A DNA stretch of 16,944 nt from CAYZPB01 sp964551195 (GCA_964551195.1 CAZKBI010000021.1:1-16944); one strand, 5' to 3'; counted from the first letter of the stretch, positions 7,985 through 15,837 are shown. Numbers and translations are program-made. The notes: generated by a model not told the origin, from the letters alone.

Positions 7985-9409
7985 CTATCGATCCAGAAGC
8001 TTGGTCGGATATTCTGAATTGAAACAGCCCAAGCAAAAACTATTAGGCTCATCCGCTCGCTCCATATTAAGTGCTTCCACCATGCCCTCTAAACTAATAA
8101 ATTCTAGAGAATCAGCATCCATATTAATGCGCATCTGTTCAAGGTCCATATTTGATGCAATCAGCTCATCACGCGTAGATATATCGATACCATAATAGCA
8201 GATATCCTTAACCGCTGGCGAGCTAATCCTAACATGTACCTCACTTGCCCCAGCTTCACGCAGAATCCGGACAATCCTTCTGCTTGTTGTCCCACGGACA
8301 ATGGAGTCATCAATCATTACTATTTTTTTGCCTTCTACTACCTTACGAACGGCACTAAGCTTCATGCGCACACCCTTTTCACGCAATGCTTGGCTTGGCT
8401 GAATAAAAGTTCGTCCAATATAACGGTTTTTGATTAGTCCAAGCTCAAAAGGAATCCCCGACTCCTCAGCATAACCAATCGCCGCAGAAATAGATGAATC
8501 CGGCACACCAGTTACTACGTCAGCTACGACTGGACTCTCTTGCGCTAAACGTTTACCCAGCCGCTTGCGCGCTAAATGTAGATTAATGCCACAGATATCA
8601 CTATCTGGTCGGGCAAAATAAATATACTCAAAAGCACAAGATGCGCGTTTATTCTTAGCAGCGTATTGCTCGGAAAAAAGTCCATCCTCACCTAGAAATT
8701 CTGAATGCATCTCACCATCTGAAAAAATCAACAACTCACCTGGCTCCAAATCGCGAATATATTTCGCCCCAACCTCATCGAAAGCACAAGTCTCAGATGA
8801 AACAATATAGCCGCCGTTTAAGCGTCCTAAAGCAAAGGGACGAATCCCATTTGGATCCGAGGCAGCAATTAGCTTTTCTTTGTTTAGAATAACCAAGGCA
8901 TAAGCGCCAATCAGCTGACTTAAGGCATCTTTAACAGCATCTTCAAGATGGTCGTATTCGGATTTAGCAATTAAATGTGCAATAACCTCGATATCGCTTG
9001 TAGTCTGAAAGATTGAACCTTCACGAACTAAACGATCACGAATCTGTGCAGCATTAACTAGCCCACCATTAATCGCTAAGGCAATTTCGCCCTGACGATA
9101 CTTAAAGAAAAACGGTTGCGTGCTTGTCGCAGTTCCCTTACCCTTCATGGTGTAGCGAACATGACCAATCCCGCTGTTACCAGTAAGTTTGTTTAATTCC
9201 TCATTGCCAAAAGCCTCGGTCACCAGACCACGAGCACGATTAGTTGTGAAATGCTCACCATCTGTTGTAACAATGCCCGCGCTCTCCTGACCACGATGTT
9301 GCAGGGCATGCAGCCCATAATAAATCAGTTGCGGTGCTTCCTCTAGATTATAGACGCCAAAGACACCACATTCGTGATTAGGCTTATCAAGCATTATTTC
9401 ATCGCACAT
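7985..9409 (-). CDS. purF: PurF, glutamine PRPP amidotransferase (Fe-S type) with an altered glutaminase pocket
   Basis: First committed step: PRPP plus glutamine (or ammonia) to phosphoribosylamine. 474 residues from ATG 9409. A 13-residue propeptide precedes the Ntn nucleophile Cys14 in HECGVFG. The four cysteines expected to ligate a 4Fe-4S cluster, as in B. subtilis, are present: Cys258, Cys404, Cys459 and Cys462. The PRPP loop VMIDDSIVRGTTS is at 364-376. In the glutaminase pocket Arg85, Asn114, Gly115 and Asp139 are kept. However, the usual RYxTxG reads RYTMKG (Met88 in place of Thr), and the usual AHNGNL reads AINGGL (Ile113, Gly116). This may weaken glutamine use. The gene overlaps the purL end by 16 nt, so coupling is expected. 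A longer form starting at TTG 9427 is disfavoured because the ribosome site lies inside it. Confidence 0.96.
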   Translation of the reverse strand: MCDEIMLDKPNHECGVFGVYNLEEAPQLIYYGLHALQHRGQESAGIVTTDGEHFTTNRARGLVTEAFGNEELNKLTGNSGIGHVRYTMKGKGTATSTQPFFFKYRQGEIALAINGGLVNAAQIRDRLVREGSIFQTTSDIEVIAHLIAKSEYDHLEDAVKDALSQLIGAYALVILNKEKLIAASDPNGIRPFALGRLNGGYIVSSETCAFDEVGAKYIRDLEPGELLIFSDGEMHSEFLGEDGLFSEQYAAKNKRASCAFEYIYFARPDSDICGINLHLARKRLGKRLAQESPVVADVVTGVPDSSISAAIGYAEESGIPFELGLIKNRYIGRTFIQPSQALREKGVRMKLSAVRKVVEGKKIVMIDDSIVRGTTSRRIVRILREAGASEVHVRISSPAVKDICYYGIDISTRDELIASNMDLEQMRINMDADSLEFISLEGMVEALNMERADEPNSFCLGCFNSEYPTKLLDR

Positions 9410-11622
9410 GGTATCGCTTCCTTCCAAGTTTTTTCTATTTTTGCGAGTTCCAAGTCTAGTAACTCTTCGCCATTATAGCTAAGCGTTACTCGCTCAGAAG
9501 CGACCTCACCAATCTCTTCACACTTAATTCCTTTTTCCTTAGCGAATTGGCAGATTTTCGCAACATCGGTAGCCTTAGCTGACAAAAGAACGCGTGACTG
9601 TGATTCACTGAAAAGTATTTCCTCCGCAGTTAAATCGCCGGTAAGAGTAAGTTTAGCACCTTTGCCACCAGCTACTGCTGACTCAACAAGTGCAACTATC
9701 AGCCCGCCCTCGCTTAAATCGTGAGCTGAGCTAACTAAGCCTTGCTCAATCACCGCTAGAACGGTCTCGTGTAGGCTACGCTCAACAGCTAAATCAATCG
9801 CAGGCGGTTTGCCTTCAACGCGGTTAATCGCTAGCTTCTGAAACTCTGTTCCCGTCAATTCGGCATAGGTCACTCCTAAGAGAATAATCCGGTCACCAGT
9901 ATTCTTAAAACTAACATCTGTTATATATTCTGGTTTTTCAATCAGTCCTACCATCCCGATAATCGGTGTCGGATAGATTGCTTCACCAGCATACTCATTA
10001 TATAAACTTACATTTCCACCGATAACCGGCGTATCTAGTGCTTTACAAGCTGCCACAATTCCATCAATTGACTTATCAAAGGACCAGTAAATCTCCGGTT
10101 TCTCCGGATTGCCAAAGTTAATGCCATCGGTTAAAGCAATCGGTGTCGCTCCAGTACAGACTAGATTGCGCGCCGCCTCTGCGACGGCAATTGCACCACC
10201 AACATAAGGGTCAAGATAGATGTAGCGTCCATTACCGTCAGTAGTCATTGCGAGCGCCTTATTTGTCCCACGAAGCTTTATTACACCCGCATCGCCTCCT
10301 GGGCTAACAACAGTAGAAAAACGTGCTGTGTGGTCGTATTGGCGGTAAACCCATTCTTTGCTTGCAATGTTTGGTTGCGCTAATAATTGTAACAAAGTTT
10401 CAGCATAATCCTGCACTTTATAATCCTCTACTGCGGAACGCAGCTCTTGATTCTCGCGGTAATAAGCTGGCTCGCGACTCTCCATCGTGTAGACTGGAGC
10501 CTCATCAACCAGCGCTGCAACCGGAATATCGCAGACAACTTCGCCCTCATGACGAATTACATATCGTTGATCATCGGTAACCTTACCGATAACAACAGTA
10601 TCAATACCCCATTTGGCAAAAACCGCATCAATTTCCGCTTCCTTACCAGCTTTAGATACAACCAACATGCGCTCTTGAGATTCGCTAAGCATGATTTCGT
10701 AAGGCGACATATCTGGGTCGCGTTGTGGCACAAGTGAAAGGTCAATACTAACGCCAGTTCTCGCCTTGCTTGCCATTTCTGAGCTGGAGCTAGTTATACC
10801 AGCCGCACCCATATCTTGAATTCCTTCAATTATATCAAGTTTGAGCAACTCTAAAGTTGCTTCAAGCAATTTTTTCTCCATAAAAGGGTCTCCCGCTTGC
10901 ACATCAGGTGACTCCGTTTCATCAGTCAATTCGACTGAGGCAAAAGTTGCACCGTGAATTCCATCTTTGCCAGTTGGAGCGCCTGCATAGATCAGCGAAT
11001 TACCAATGCCGCGAGCTAAACCTTTCTGCATTTTGTCGTGATCGACTAGACCAACGCACATGGCATTAACCAATGGATTACCTAGATAGGAATCCTCAAA
11101 AACTACCTCGCCACCAACAGTTGGAATGCCCAGGCGATTCCCGTAATCGCCAATACCCTTAACCGCATATTTCAGCAGATGCTTGACGCGAGGGTCAGTC
11201 AGCGGCCCAAAACGCAAGGAATTCAGTAGAGCAATGGGACGAGCTCCCATCGAGAAAACGTCACGAACAATTCCACCAACGCCAGTTGCTGCACCTTCAT
11301 AGGGCTCAACCGCGGATGGATGGTTATGACTTTCGATTTTGAAAACGACTGCTTGGTTATCGCCAATATCGACGACACCAGCACCCTCTCCCGGTCCTTG
11401 CAGAACGCGCGCTCCTTCAGTTGGGAGTTTCCGCAGCTGGTTTTTGGATGTTTTGTAGCTACAGTGCTCTGACCACATCACGCTAAATAGACCAGTTTCC
11501 AAATAGTTTGGATCGCGGCCAATCAGCTCAACAGCTAGCTTATATTCATAATCAGAGAGCCCCATCTCTTGATAAAGTTTCTCTTCTCTAATCTCCTGAG
11601 AATTTGGTTCCTGTTTCTTCAT
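9394..11622 (-). CDS. purL: PurL, FGAM synthase synthetase subunit (small, PurS/PurQ-dependent type)
   Basis: ATP-dependent amidation of FGAR to FGAM (step 4), using ammonia delivered by PurQ. 742 residues, the small Bacillus/archaeal type rather than the ~1300-residue fused enzyme. Motifs are WSEHCSYK (50-57, catalytic His53), VLQGPGEGAG, ESHNHPSA (97-104), SMGARPIA, GIQDMGAAG, MLSESQERM, GGNVSLYNE and SAHDLSEGG. It closely resembles B. subtilis PurL along its whole length, including the C-terminal WKEAIPC. The start ATG 11622 overlaps the purQ stop (ATGA), with TGGAGGG about eight bases upstream. The synthetase looks fully intact, in contrast to its glutaminase partner. Synthetase subunits of this family can use ammonium directly in vitro. 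Confidence 0.97.
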   Translation of the reverse strand: MKKQEPNSQEIREEKLYQEMGLSDYEYKLAVELIGRDPNYLETGLFSVMWSEHCSYKTSKNQLRKLPTEGARVLQGPGEGAGVVDIGDNQAVVFKIESHNHPSAVEPYEGAATGVGGIVRDVFSMGARPIALLNSLRFGPLTDPRVKHLLKYAVKGIGDYGNRLGIPTVGGEVVFEDSYLGNPLVNAMCVGLVDHDKMQKGLARGIGNSLIYAGAPTGKDGIHGATFASVELTDETESPDVQAGDPFMEKKLLEATLELLKLDIIEGIQDMGAAGITSSSSEMASKARTGVSIDLSLVPQRDPDMSPYEIMLSESQERMLVVSKAGKEAEIDAVFAKWGIDTVVIGKVTDDQRYVIRHEGEVVCDIPVAALVDEAPVYTMESREPAYYRENQELRSAVEDYKVQDYAETLLQLLAQPNIASKEWVYRQYDHTARFSTVVSPGGDAGVIKLRGTNKALAMTTDGNGRYIYLDPYVGGAIAVAEAARNLVCTGATPIALTDGINFGNPEKPEIYWSFDKSIDGIVAACKALDTPVIGGNVSLYNEYAGEAIYPTPIIGMVGLIEKPEYITDVSFKNTGDRIILLGVTYAELTGTEFQKLAINRVEGKPPAIDLAVERSLHETVLAVIEQGLVSSAHDLSEGGLIVALVESAVAGGKGAKLTLTGDLTAEEILFSESQSRVLLSAKATDVAKICQFAKEKGIKCEEIGEVASERVTLSYNGEELLDLELAKIEKTWKEAIPCAMK
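9417..9422 (-). promoter_or_regulatory. Ribosome binding site deciding the purF start
   Basis: AGGAAG on the minus strand, seven bases before ATG 9409 and within the last codons of purL. It places initiation at ATG 9409 and not at TTG 9427. Confidence 0.65.
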
Positions 11623-12296
11623 TGTTTAGCCCTCCAAGTCTCAAGAATAGATTCAAACAAACGTCCACCAGCATCGCTGCCAGTCTGCTTGTCTAAAGCA
11701 CGGTCAATCTGCGGCATAATCCCCAGCACATTGCCGGCCTGATTAGTAATTGCTGCTATACCATCTAGTGAGCCATTAGGATTGGAGTCTGTATAACGGA
11801 GGATAATCTGCTGGTTTTCCGCAAGTTCCGCTAGCTCATCCGCCTCACAAAAATAATTCCCATGCCCATGAGCAATCGGTAACCGCAGTTGCTCTCCCGC
11901 CTGATATTGCTTTGTAAAAGCCATCTGATTGTTCTCGACTCTAACATTAGCATCAGCGCAGATATAGTCAATTCCTTGATTGATTAATAAGGCACCTGGT
12001 AATAAACCGGCCTCCAACAGAATTTGAAAGCCATTACTAATTCCCAGCACATAACGACCGACCTCGACTGCACACGTAAGAGACTGCATTATTGGAGCCT
12101 GTTTAGCTATAGCACCAGGTCGTAGGTAATCTCCGTAGGAGAAGCCCCCCGGCAGAACAATTAAGTCATATGGGAGAAGGTCTTCATCTTGATACCAGAC
12201 ATATTCAACATTCTCTGCACCATAAAACTCAGCAATTGGATGCACGGAGTCCATCTCACAGCCTGAACCAGGAAAAACAATAATCCCTACCTTCAT
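11619..12296 (-). CDS. purQ: PurQ, FGAM synthase glutaminase subunit lacking its catalytic triad
   Basis: Class I (triad) glutamine amidotransferase subunit that normally hydrolyses glutamine and feeds ammonia to PurL. 225 residues, full length. Typical PurQ stretches are IIVFPGSGC, LPGGFSYGDYLRPGAIA (48-64), NGFQILLEAGLLPGAL (88-103), PNGS and GNVLGIMP. The catalytic residues are changed. The nucleophile motif, normally VLGVCNGFQ, reads VLGISNGFQ, with Ser87 (codon AGT at 12036-12038). The His-x-Glu motif MPHPER reads MPQIDR, giving Gln196 (CAG, 11709-11711) and Asp198 (GAC, 11703-11705). HGEGN reads HGHGN (143-147). The frame is intact, so this looks like a maintained pseudo-glutaminase, not decay. 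Both ends overlap its neighbours by ATGA (purS-purQ and purQ-purL), the usual coupling for a fixed complex. I expect structural retention without glutaminase activity. Confidence 0.95.
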   Translation of the reverse strand: MKVGIIVFPGSGCEMDSVHPIAEFYGAENVEYVWYQDEDLLPYDLIVLPGGFSYGDYLRPGAIAKQAPIMQSLTCAVEVGRYVLGISNGFQILLEAGLLPGALLINQGIDYICADANVRVENNQMAFTKQYQAGEQLRLPIAHGHGNYFCEADELAELAENQQIILRYTDSNPNGSLDGIAAITNQAGNVLGIMPQIDRALDKQTGSDAGGRLFESILETWRAKQ

Positions 12297-12547
12297 TCCG
12301 TCACCACTTCCAGCTCGAAGCGATAATCTTCAACGTTCCCGTTGACTAGTAGTTCGTCGCAAATTTTTGTAACCTTTGATGCCGCCTCTTCATCATTAAT
12401 AGCAGCAATAGTCAGCTCAATAAATTTACCCACTTTAACTTCCTTGGTTTCTTGATAGCCCATCTCTTCTAAAGCCGATTGCAAGGCTTGCCCTTGTGGA
12501 TCAATTACACCTTCACGAATTGTTACATAGATATTTGCCTTATACAT
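12293..12547 (-). CDS. purS: PurS, FGAM synthase assembly subunit
   Basis: Small non-catalytic subunit that bridges PurL and PurQ in the Bacillus-type FGAM synthase. 84 residues, the normal size. Visible family features are the N-terminal strand YKANIYVTIREGVIDPQG, the KVGKFIELTI strand and the C-terminal LLVNGNVEDYRFE (LLANxxIEDYxxE in relatives). The start ATG 12547 directly follows the purB stop (TAAATG), and GGAGGG sits in the last purB codons. Its end overlaps purQ by ATGA. Retention of PurS suggests that the PurL-PurQ complex still forms even though PurQ lacks its triad. Confidence 0.95.
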   Translation of the reverse strand: MYKANIYVTIREGVIDPQGQALQSALEEMGYQETKEVKVGKFIELTIAAINDEEAASKVTKICDELLVNGNVEDYRFELEVVTE

Positions 12548-13873
12548 TTAGTTCCCTCCATTTTCCATTGGATCCTGTTCTGTTAAACCTAAACGTTCAA
12601 AAATATAATCTACCTGCTGCAAGTGATACATGGGGTTAAAGCATTCCTCGATTTCATCCTCAGTCAGCAGTTCGTGTATCTCTGTTTCAGCAAGTACTAA
12701 CTCGCGAAAAGCTTTGCTCTTATCCCATGCTTCCATGGCTAAACTCTGAACCAGGTCGTAAGCTGTTTCACGCGCCATTCCTTTTTTGATTAGCGCTAAC
12801 AGAACCTGTTGTGAATGGATCAGGCCGTAAGTTCTGTCCATGTTGCGCCGCATATTCTGCGGAAAGACAGTCAGATTACGGACGATACCAGCAAAACGGT
12901 TTAACATATAATCGATTAAAATAGTGGCATCAGGAATAATTATTCTCTCAACTGAGGAGTGCGAAATATCGCGTTCATGCCAGAGCGCAACATTCTCGTA
13001 GGCGGAAAGCATATAACCACGCATCACCCTAGATAGTCCGGCAATATTCTCGCTTCCGATTGGGTTTCGTTTGTGGGGCATCGCTGATGAACCCTTCTGG
13101 CCACCAGTAAATAATTCCTCGACTTCGCGAATTTCTGTGCGCGCTAAACTACGAATCTCTATCGCAAATTTTTCAAGTGAGGTCGCAATTAGCGCCAGGG
13201 TTGCCATATACTCAGCGTGGCGATCGCGTTGCAGAGTCTGTGTGGAAATCGGCGCAGTTTTTAGGCCTAGTCGCTCGCAGACATATTCCTCGATTGCCGG
13301 CGGTGTGTTAGCGTAGGTACCAACTGCACCTGATATTTTGCCGTATTGTACGGTCTCCGCGGCGCGATCAAATCGCTCCCGATTACGGCGCATCTCTTCG
13401 TACCAGAGAGCAATTTTGAGACCAAAAGTAGTCGGTTCCGCGTGTACACCATGCGTCCGACCAATCATTATTGTATATTTATGTTCAATTGCTTTATTTT
13501 TTAGAATTATTAGGAAGTCATCAAGCGCCTGCCCGATCAGCTGGTTAGCTTGCATAATTCTGTAGGAGAGCGCGGTATCAACCACGTCCGTAGAGGTTAG
13601 ACCATAGTGAACCCATTTCGACTCAGCGCCAAGTGTTTCGGCAGTTGCACGAGTAAATGCTACTACGTCGTGCTTCGTCTCTAATTCGAGTTCATTAATT
13701 CGATCGATATCGACTCGGGCATTGCTGCGTAGGAGTTTAACATCATCAGCCGGAATCACACCGAGTTCTGCCCAAGCTTCAGCCGCAAGGAGCTCGACCT
13801 CAAGCCAGGATTGATATTTATTTTCCTCGCTCCATATTATCTGCATTTCCGGTCTAGAATATCTCGTAATCAT
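12548..13873 (-). CDS. purB: PurB, adenylosuccinate lyase
   Basis: Fumarase/aspartase superfamily lyase that releases fumarate from SAICAR (giving AICAR) and from adenylosuccinate (giving AMP). 441 residues against about 430 in B. subtilis. Signature regions are GLTSTDVVDTA (91-101), GRTHGVHAEPTTFG (138-151) and the flexible signature loop GSSAMPHKRNPIGSENIAG (261-279), which carries the catalytic serine. The start is ATG 13873, with GAAGGGGG seven bases upstream. It follows purE by 27 nt and abuts purS. In B. subtilis purK lies before purB and purC after it; neither is present here, and no room is left for them. Confidence 0.97.
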   Translation of the reverse strand: MITRYSRPEMQIIWSEENKYQSWLEVELLAAEAWAELGVIPADDVKLLRSNARVDIDRINELELETKHDVVAFTRATAETLGAESKWVHYGLTSTDVVDTALSYRIMQANQLIGQALDDFLIILKNKAIEHKYTIMIGRTHGVHAEPTTFGLKIALWYEEMRRNRERFDRAAETVQYGKISGAVGTYANTPPAIEEYVCERLGLKTAPISTQTLQRDRHAEYMATLALIATSLEKFAIEIRSLARTEIREVEELFTGGQKGSSAMPHKRNPIGSENIAGLSRVMRGYMLSAYENVALWHERDISHSSVERIIIPDATILIDYMLNRFAGIVRNLTVFPQNMRRNMDRTYGLIHSQQVLLALIKKGMARETAYDLVQSLAMEAWDKSKAFRELVLAETEIHELLTEDEIEECFNPMYHLQQVDYIFERLGLTEQDPMENGGN

Positions 13874-13900
13874 TGATTTACCCCCTTCAAGCGAATAGAA

Positions 13901-14410
13901 TTATTCTTCGTCGTCCTCATCCGGTTCACAAGCTTGAAGCTTCTTATCTTTCTCCTCAACCTTTGCTGCCATCTCTAAACGTAGTTCTTTCAATTTCGTA
14001 GCAACAGCGGGGTCAGTTAGTGCGACCATCTGTCCTGCGAGGAGCCCGGCATTATAGGCGCCGTCAATCGCTACGGTTGCGACAGGGATACCTTTTGGCA
14101 TTTGGACAATTGCATAAAGTGCATCCAAACCTTTGAGTGCACCAGATTTAATTGGAACGCCAATCACCGGTAAAGTTGTAAAAGACGCTAGAACACCAGG
14201 AAGATGTGCTGCTAAACCTGCACCTGCAATAATTACCGAGAAGCCATTTGCCTCTGCGTCACGTGCCAGAGCAGCTGTTCTTTCAGGAACACGATGTGCA
14301 GAGGAAATCCGCATTTCATATTCGACACCGAGTCGGTCTAGTGCCTCGGCTGCTTCCTCCATCTTGTCTAAGTCAGAGTCGCTACCCATTACAATCAGAA
14401 CTTTTGCCAT
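13901..14410 (-). CDS. purE: PurE, class I N5-CAIR mutase-type protein
   Basis: Small homo-octameric flavodoxin-like carboxylating enzyme that makes CAIR. 169 residues. VMGSDSDLDKM (8-18) binds the phosphate; SAHRVPE (37-43) and AGAGLAAHLPGV (62-73, His69) are class I features, unlike the class II (AIR carboxylase) pattern. VPIKSGALKGLDALYAIVQMPKGIPVAT is also class I-like. Class I enzymes normally work with PurK, which is not in this window. The C-terminal tail is acidic (EPDEDDEE). I chose ATG 14410 because AGGAGG lies eight bases upstream; ATG 14416 is only two bases from it. First gene of the purine operon, with a leader of about 180 nt and a promoter upstream. Confidence 0.96.
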   Translation of the reverse strand: MAKVLIVMGSDSDLDKMEEAAEALDRLGVEYEMRISSAHRVPERTAALARDAEANGFSVIIAGAGLAAHLPGVLASFTTLPVIGVPIKSGALKGLDALYAIVQMPKGIPVATVAIDGAYNAGLLAGQMVALTDPAVATKLKELRLEMAAKVEEKDKKLQACEPDEDDEE

Positions 14411-14418
14411 TTCCATAA

Positions 14419-14424
14419 CCTCCT
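14419..14424 (-). promoter_or_regulatory. Ribosome binding site deciding the purE start
   Basis: AGGAGG on the minus strand, eight bases before ATG 14410. An in-frame ATG at 14416 is only two bases away and unlikely to be used. Confidence 0.75.
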
Positions 14425-14436
14425 CTAATCAACTTT

Positions 14437-14450
14437 ATTCGTCTGCGAAT
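14437..14450 (-). promoter_or_regulatory. Small hairpin just before the purE ribosome site
   Basis: ATTCG, loop CAGA, CGAAT: a five-bp stem with a tetraloop, ending 12 nt before the AGGAGG. It could influence ribosome access, but short stems of this kind also arise by chance. Confidence 0.25.
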
Positions 14451-14460
14451 CTTAATATCT

Positions 14461-14514
14461 AAAGCCCAGTGAGTAGTTCCCTAAAAAGGAGAGAATTCTA
14501 CCAGCCTGGGCTTT
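14461..14514 (-). promoter_or_regulatory. Structured hairpin in the purine operon leader
   Basis: On the minus strand AAAGCCCAG (14514-14506) pairs perfectly with CTGGGCTTT (14469-14461). Inside this nine-bp stem a second helix is possible: GTAG with CTAC, then TTC with GAA. The element lies between the predicted promoter and purE. Only three Ts follow it on the minus strand, so it is not a clear terminator. It may be part of an attenuator or other leader control. It does not match the purine, PRPP/ykkC, ZTP or THF riboswitch patterns I know. Confidence 0.5.
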
Positions 14515-14594
14515 TATTCCTTAGGTCCATCTTCTAAACGAGACATTTGGAATTATGCCTTCTTAGTTGTTTCAGACTTAATAACTACATATAT

Positions 14595-14623
14595 ATTTTA
14601 ACTTTACACGCTCCAATAGTCAA
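14595..14623 (-). promoter_or_regulatory. Sigma-A-type promoter of the purine operon
   Basis: TTGACT (-35, 14623-14618), a 17-nt spacer and TAAAAT (-10, 14600-14595), each one base off consensus. The -35 begins 13 nt after the amidohydrolase stop. The predicted start at about 14588 gives a 5' leader of roughly 180 nt before purE. The AAACGAAACGAG stretch overlapping and upstream of the -35 could be an operator, but I see no convincing tandem B. subtilis PurBox. Confidence 0.65.
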
Positions 14624-14636
14624 ACGAAACGAGGCT

Positions 14637-15800
14637 TTATTTCTCGCGTTGATAAACTATTTTCCCATCGATAATAGTCTGTTCGATAACTGTCAGATAC
14701 TCAAAAGGATTCCCCGACCAAACAACTAAATCCGCATCCTTTCCAACCTCTAGAGAACCAACACGTTTTTCTAATCCAATATGACGCGCAGGATTAATAG
14801 TAATTGCCTCCCAAGCCGTCTGCTCACTTAGTCCTTCACGAACAGCAAGAGCAGCGCTAAGCGTAAGATATTGAATCGGAATTACCGGATGATCAGTGAT
14901 AATTGAAAAAGGAACATCAGCTTTTTCTAATTCAACAAGCGTCTGCCAACTCATCTCACCTAATTCAATTTTTGAACGACTAGAAAGTGTCGGTCCAATT
15001 GTTACGCGATAGCCTTTACTATGAATAATGTCGGCGATGCGATGTCCTTCCGTGCAATGCTCAAGCGTTAAATCAATATCAAACTCTTCTGCAATCCGAA
15101 TCGCTGTCACGATGTCGTCAGCCCGATGAGCATGTGCTCGGATTGGAATCTCGCGGCGGAGCACCTTTAGCAGTGTCTCCATTCTGAGATCTTGCTCAGG
15201 CAATTTATCCTCATCGATGGCACCTTTTTCGATCTTTTTTAGGTAGTTGCGTGCTTTTGTTAGGTTGTCGCGTAGTACTGCAGCGGTCCCCATCCGTGAA
15301 CAAGGCATCTGCTTGCGCTCACCATAGACACGCTTCGGATTCTCGCCAAAAGCAACCTTTAAACCAGAGATCTCTTTAACCAGCATCTCCTCGACAATTC
15401 GACCATAGGTTTTGAGAATCGACATTTCGCCGCCAATTACGTTAGCGCTACCCGGCATAACTTGTACCGTTGTAACTCCACCCTGATAGGCATCAACAAA
15501 ACCCTGTTCAGAGGGATTAATCGCATCCAGCGCACGAACGTGTGGCGTTGCTGGTTCGGTACTCTCGTTACCATCAGCACCCGCCCAAGCGATACTCTCC
15601 TCATAAACTCCAAGGTGGGTGTGTGCGTCGATTAGTCCTGGCGTAATCCATTTGCCAGTGCAATCGATTATCTCTACATCTTTAGGGATTTCTAACTGTT
15701 CGCCAATTGCCTTGATACGACCATCTTCGACCAGAATTGTTCCATTCTCTATAATTCCATCTGTTATTGTGTTGATTCTCGCATTTGTAAAAGCTAGCAT
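14637..15800 (-). CDS. Metal-dependent amidohydrolase (imidazolonepropionase-like)
   Basis: 387-residue member of the amidohydrolase superfamily, COG1228-like. A small beta domain at both ends frames a TIM barrel. Metal-site candidates are His60 and His62 in DAHTHLG, His223/His225 in RAHAHRADD, His248 in LEHCTEGH and Asp303 in ITDHP. Lys148 lies in GLKVAFGENPKRVYG, a stretch typical of this subgroup. The C terminus has NPARHIGLEKRVGSLEVGKDADLVVWSGNP in the usual arrangement (positions about 346-374). There is no signal peptide, so it is cytoplasmic. The start is ATG 15800, with GGAGG seven bases upstream. The purine operon promoter begins right after its stop, with no clear terminator between, so read-through into purE is possible. 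The substrate cannot be told; a link to purine or nucleobase breakdown would be a guess. Confidence 0.9.
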   Translation of the reverse strand: MLAFTNARINTITDGIIENGTILVEDGRIKAIGEQLEIPKDVEIIDCTGKWITPGLIDAHTHLGVYEESIAWAGADGNESTEPATPHVRALDAINPSEQGFVDAYQGGVTTVQVMPGSANVIGGEMSILKTYGRIVEEMLVKEISGLKVAFGENPKRVYGERKQMPCSRMGTAAVLRDNLTKARNYLKKIEKGAIDEDKLPEQDLRMETLLKVLRREIPIRAHAHRADDIVTAIRIAEEFDIDLTLEHCTEGHRIADIIHSKGYRVTIGPTLSSRSKIELGEMSWQTLVELEKADVPFSIITDHPVIPIQYLTLSAALAVREGLSEQTAWEAITINPARHIGLEKRVGSLEVGKDADLVVWSGNPFEYLTVIEQTIIDGKIVYQREK

Positions 15801-15837
15801 ATTTTATCCTCCACTTGTTTTATTTATATGTAATCAG

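Noticed and set aside
14461..14520. Leader hairpin as a plus-strand terminator
   Set aside because: It has TTTTATT after the stem on the plus strand, but no plus-strand gene precedes it. The leader position on the minus strand is the better reading.
14411..14636. Purine riboswitch, PRPP/ykkC, ZTP or THF aptamer, or tandem PurBox
   Set aside because: None of their conserved core sequences could be found by eye; AAACGAAACGAG does not fit the PurBox consensus well.
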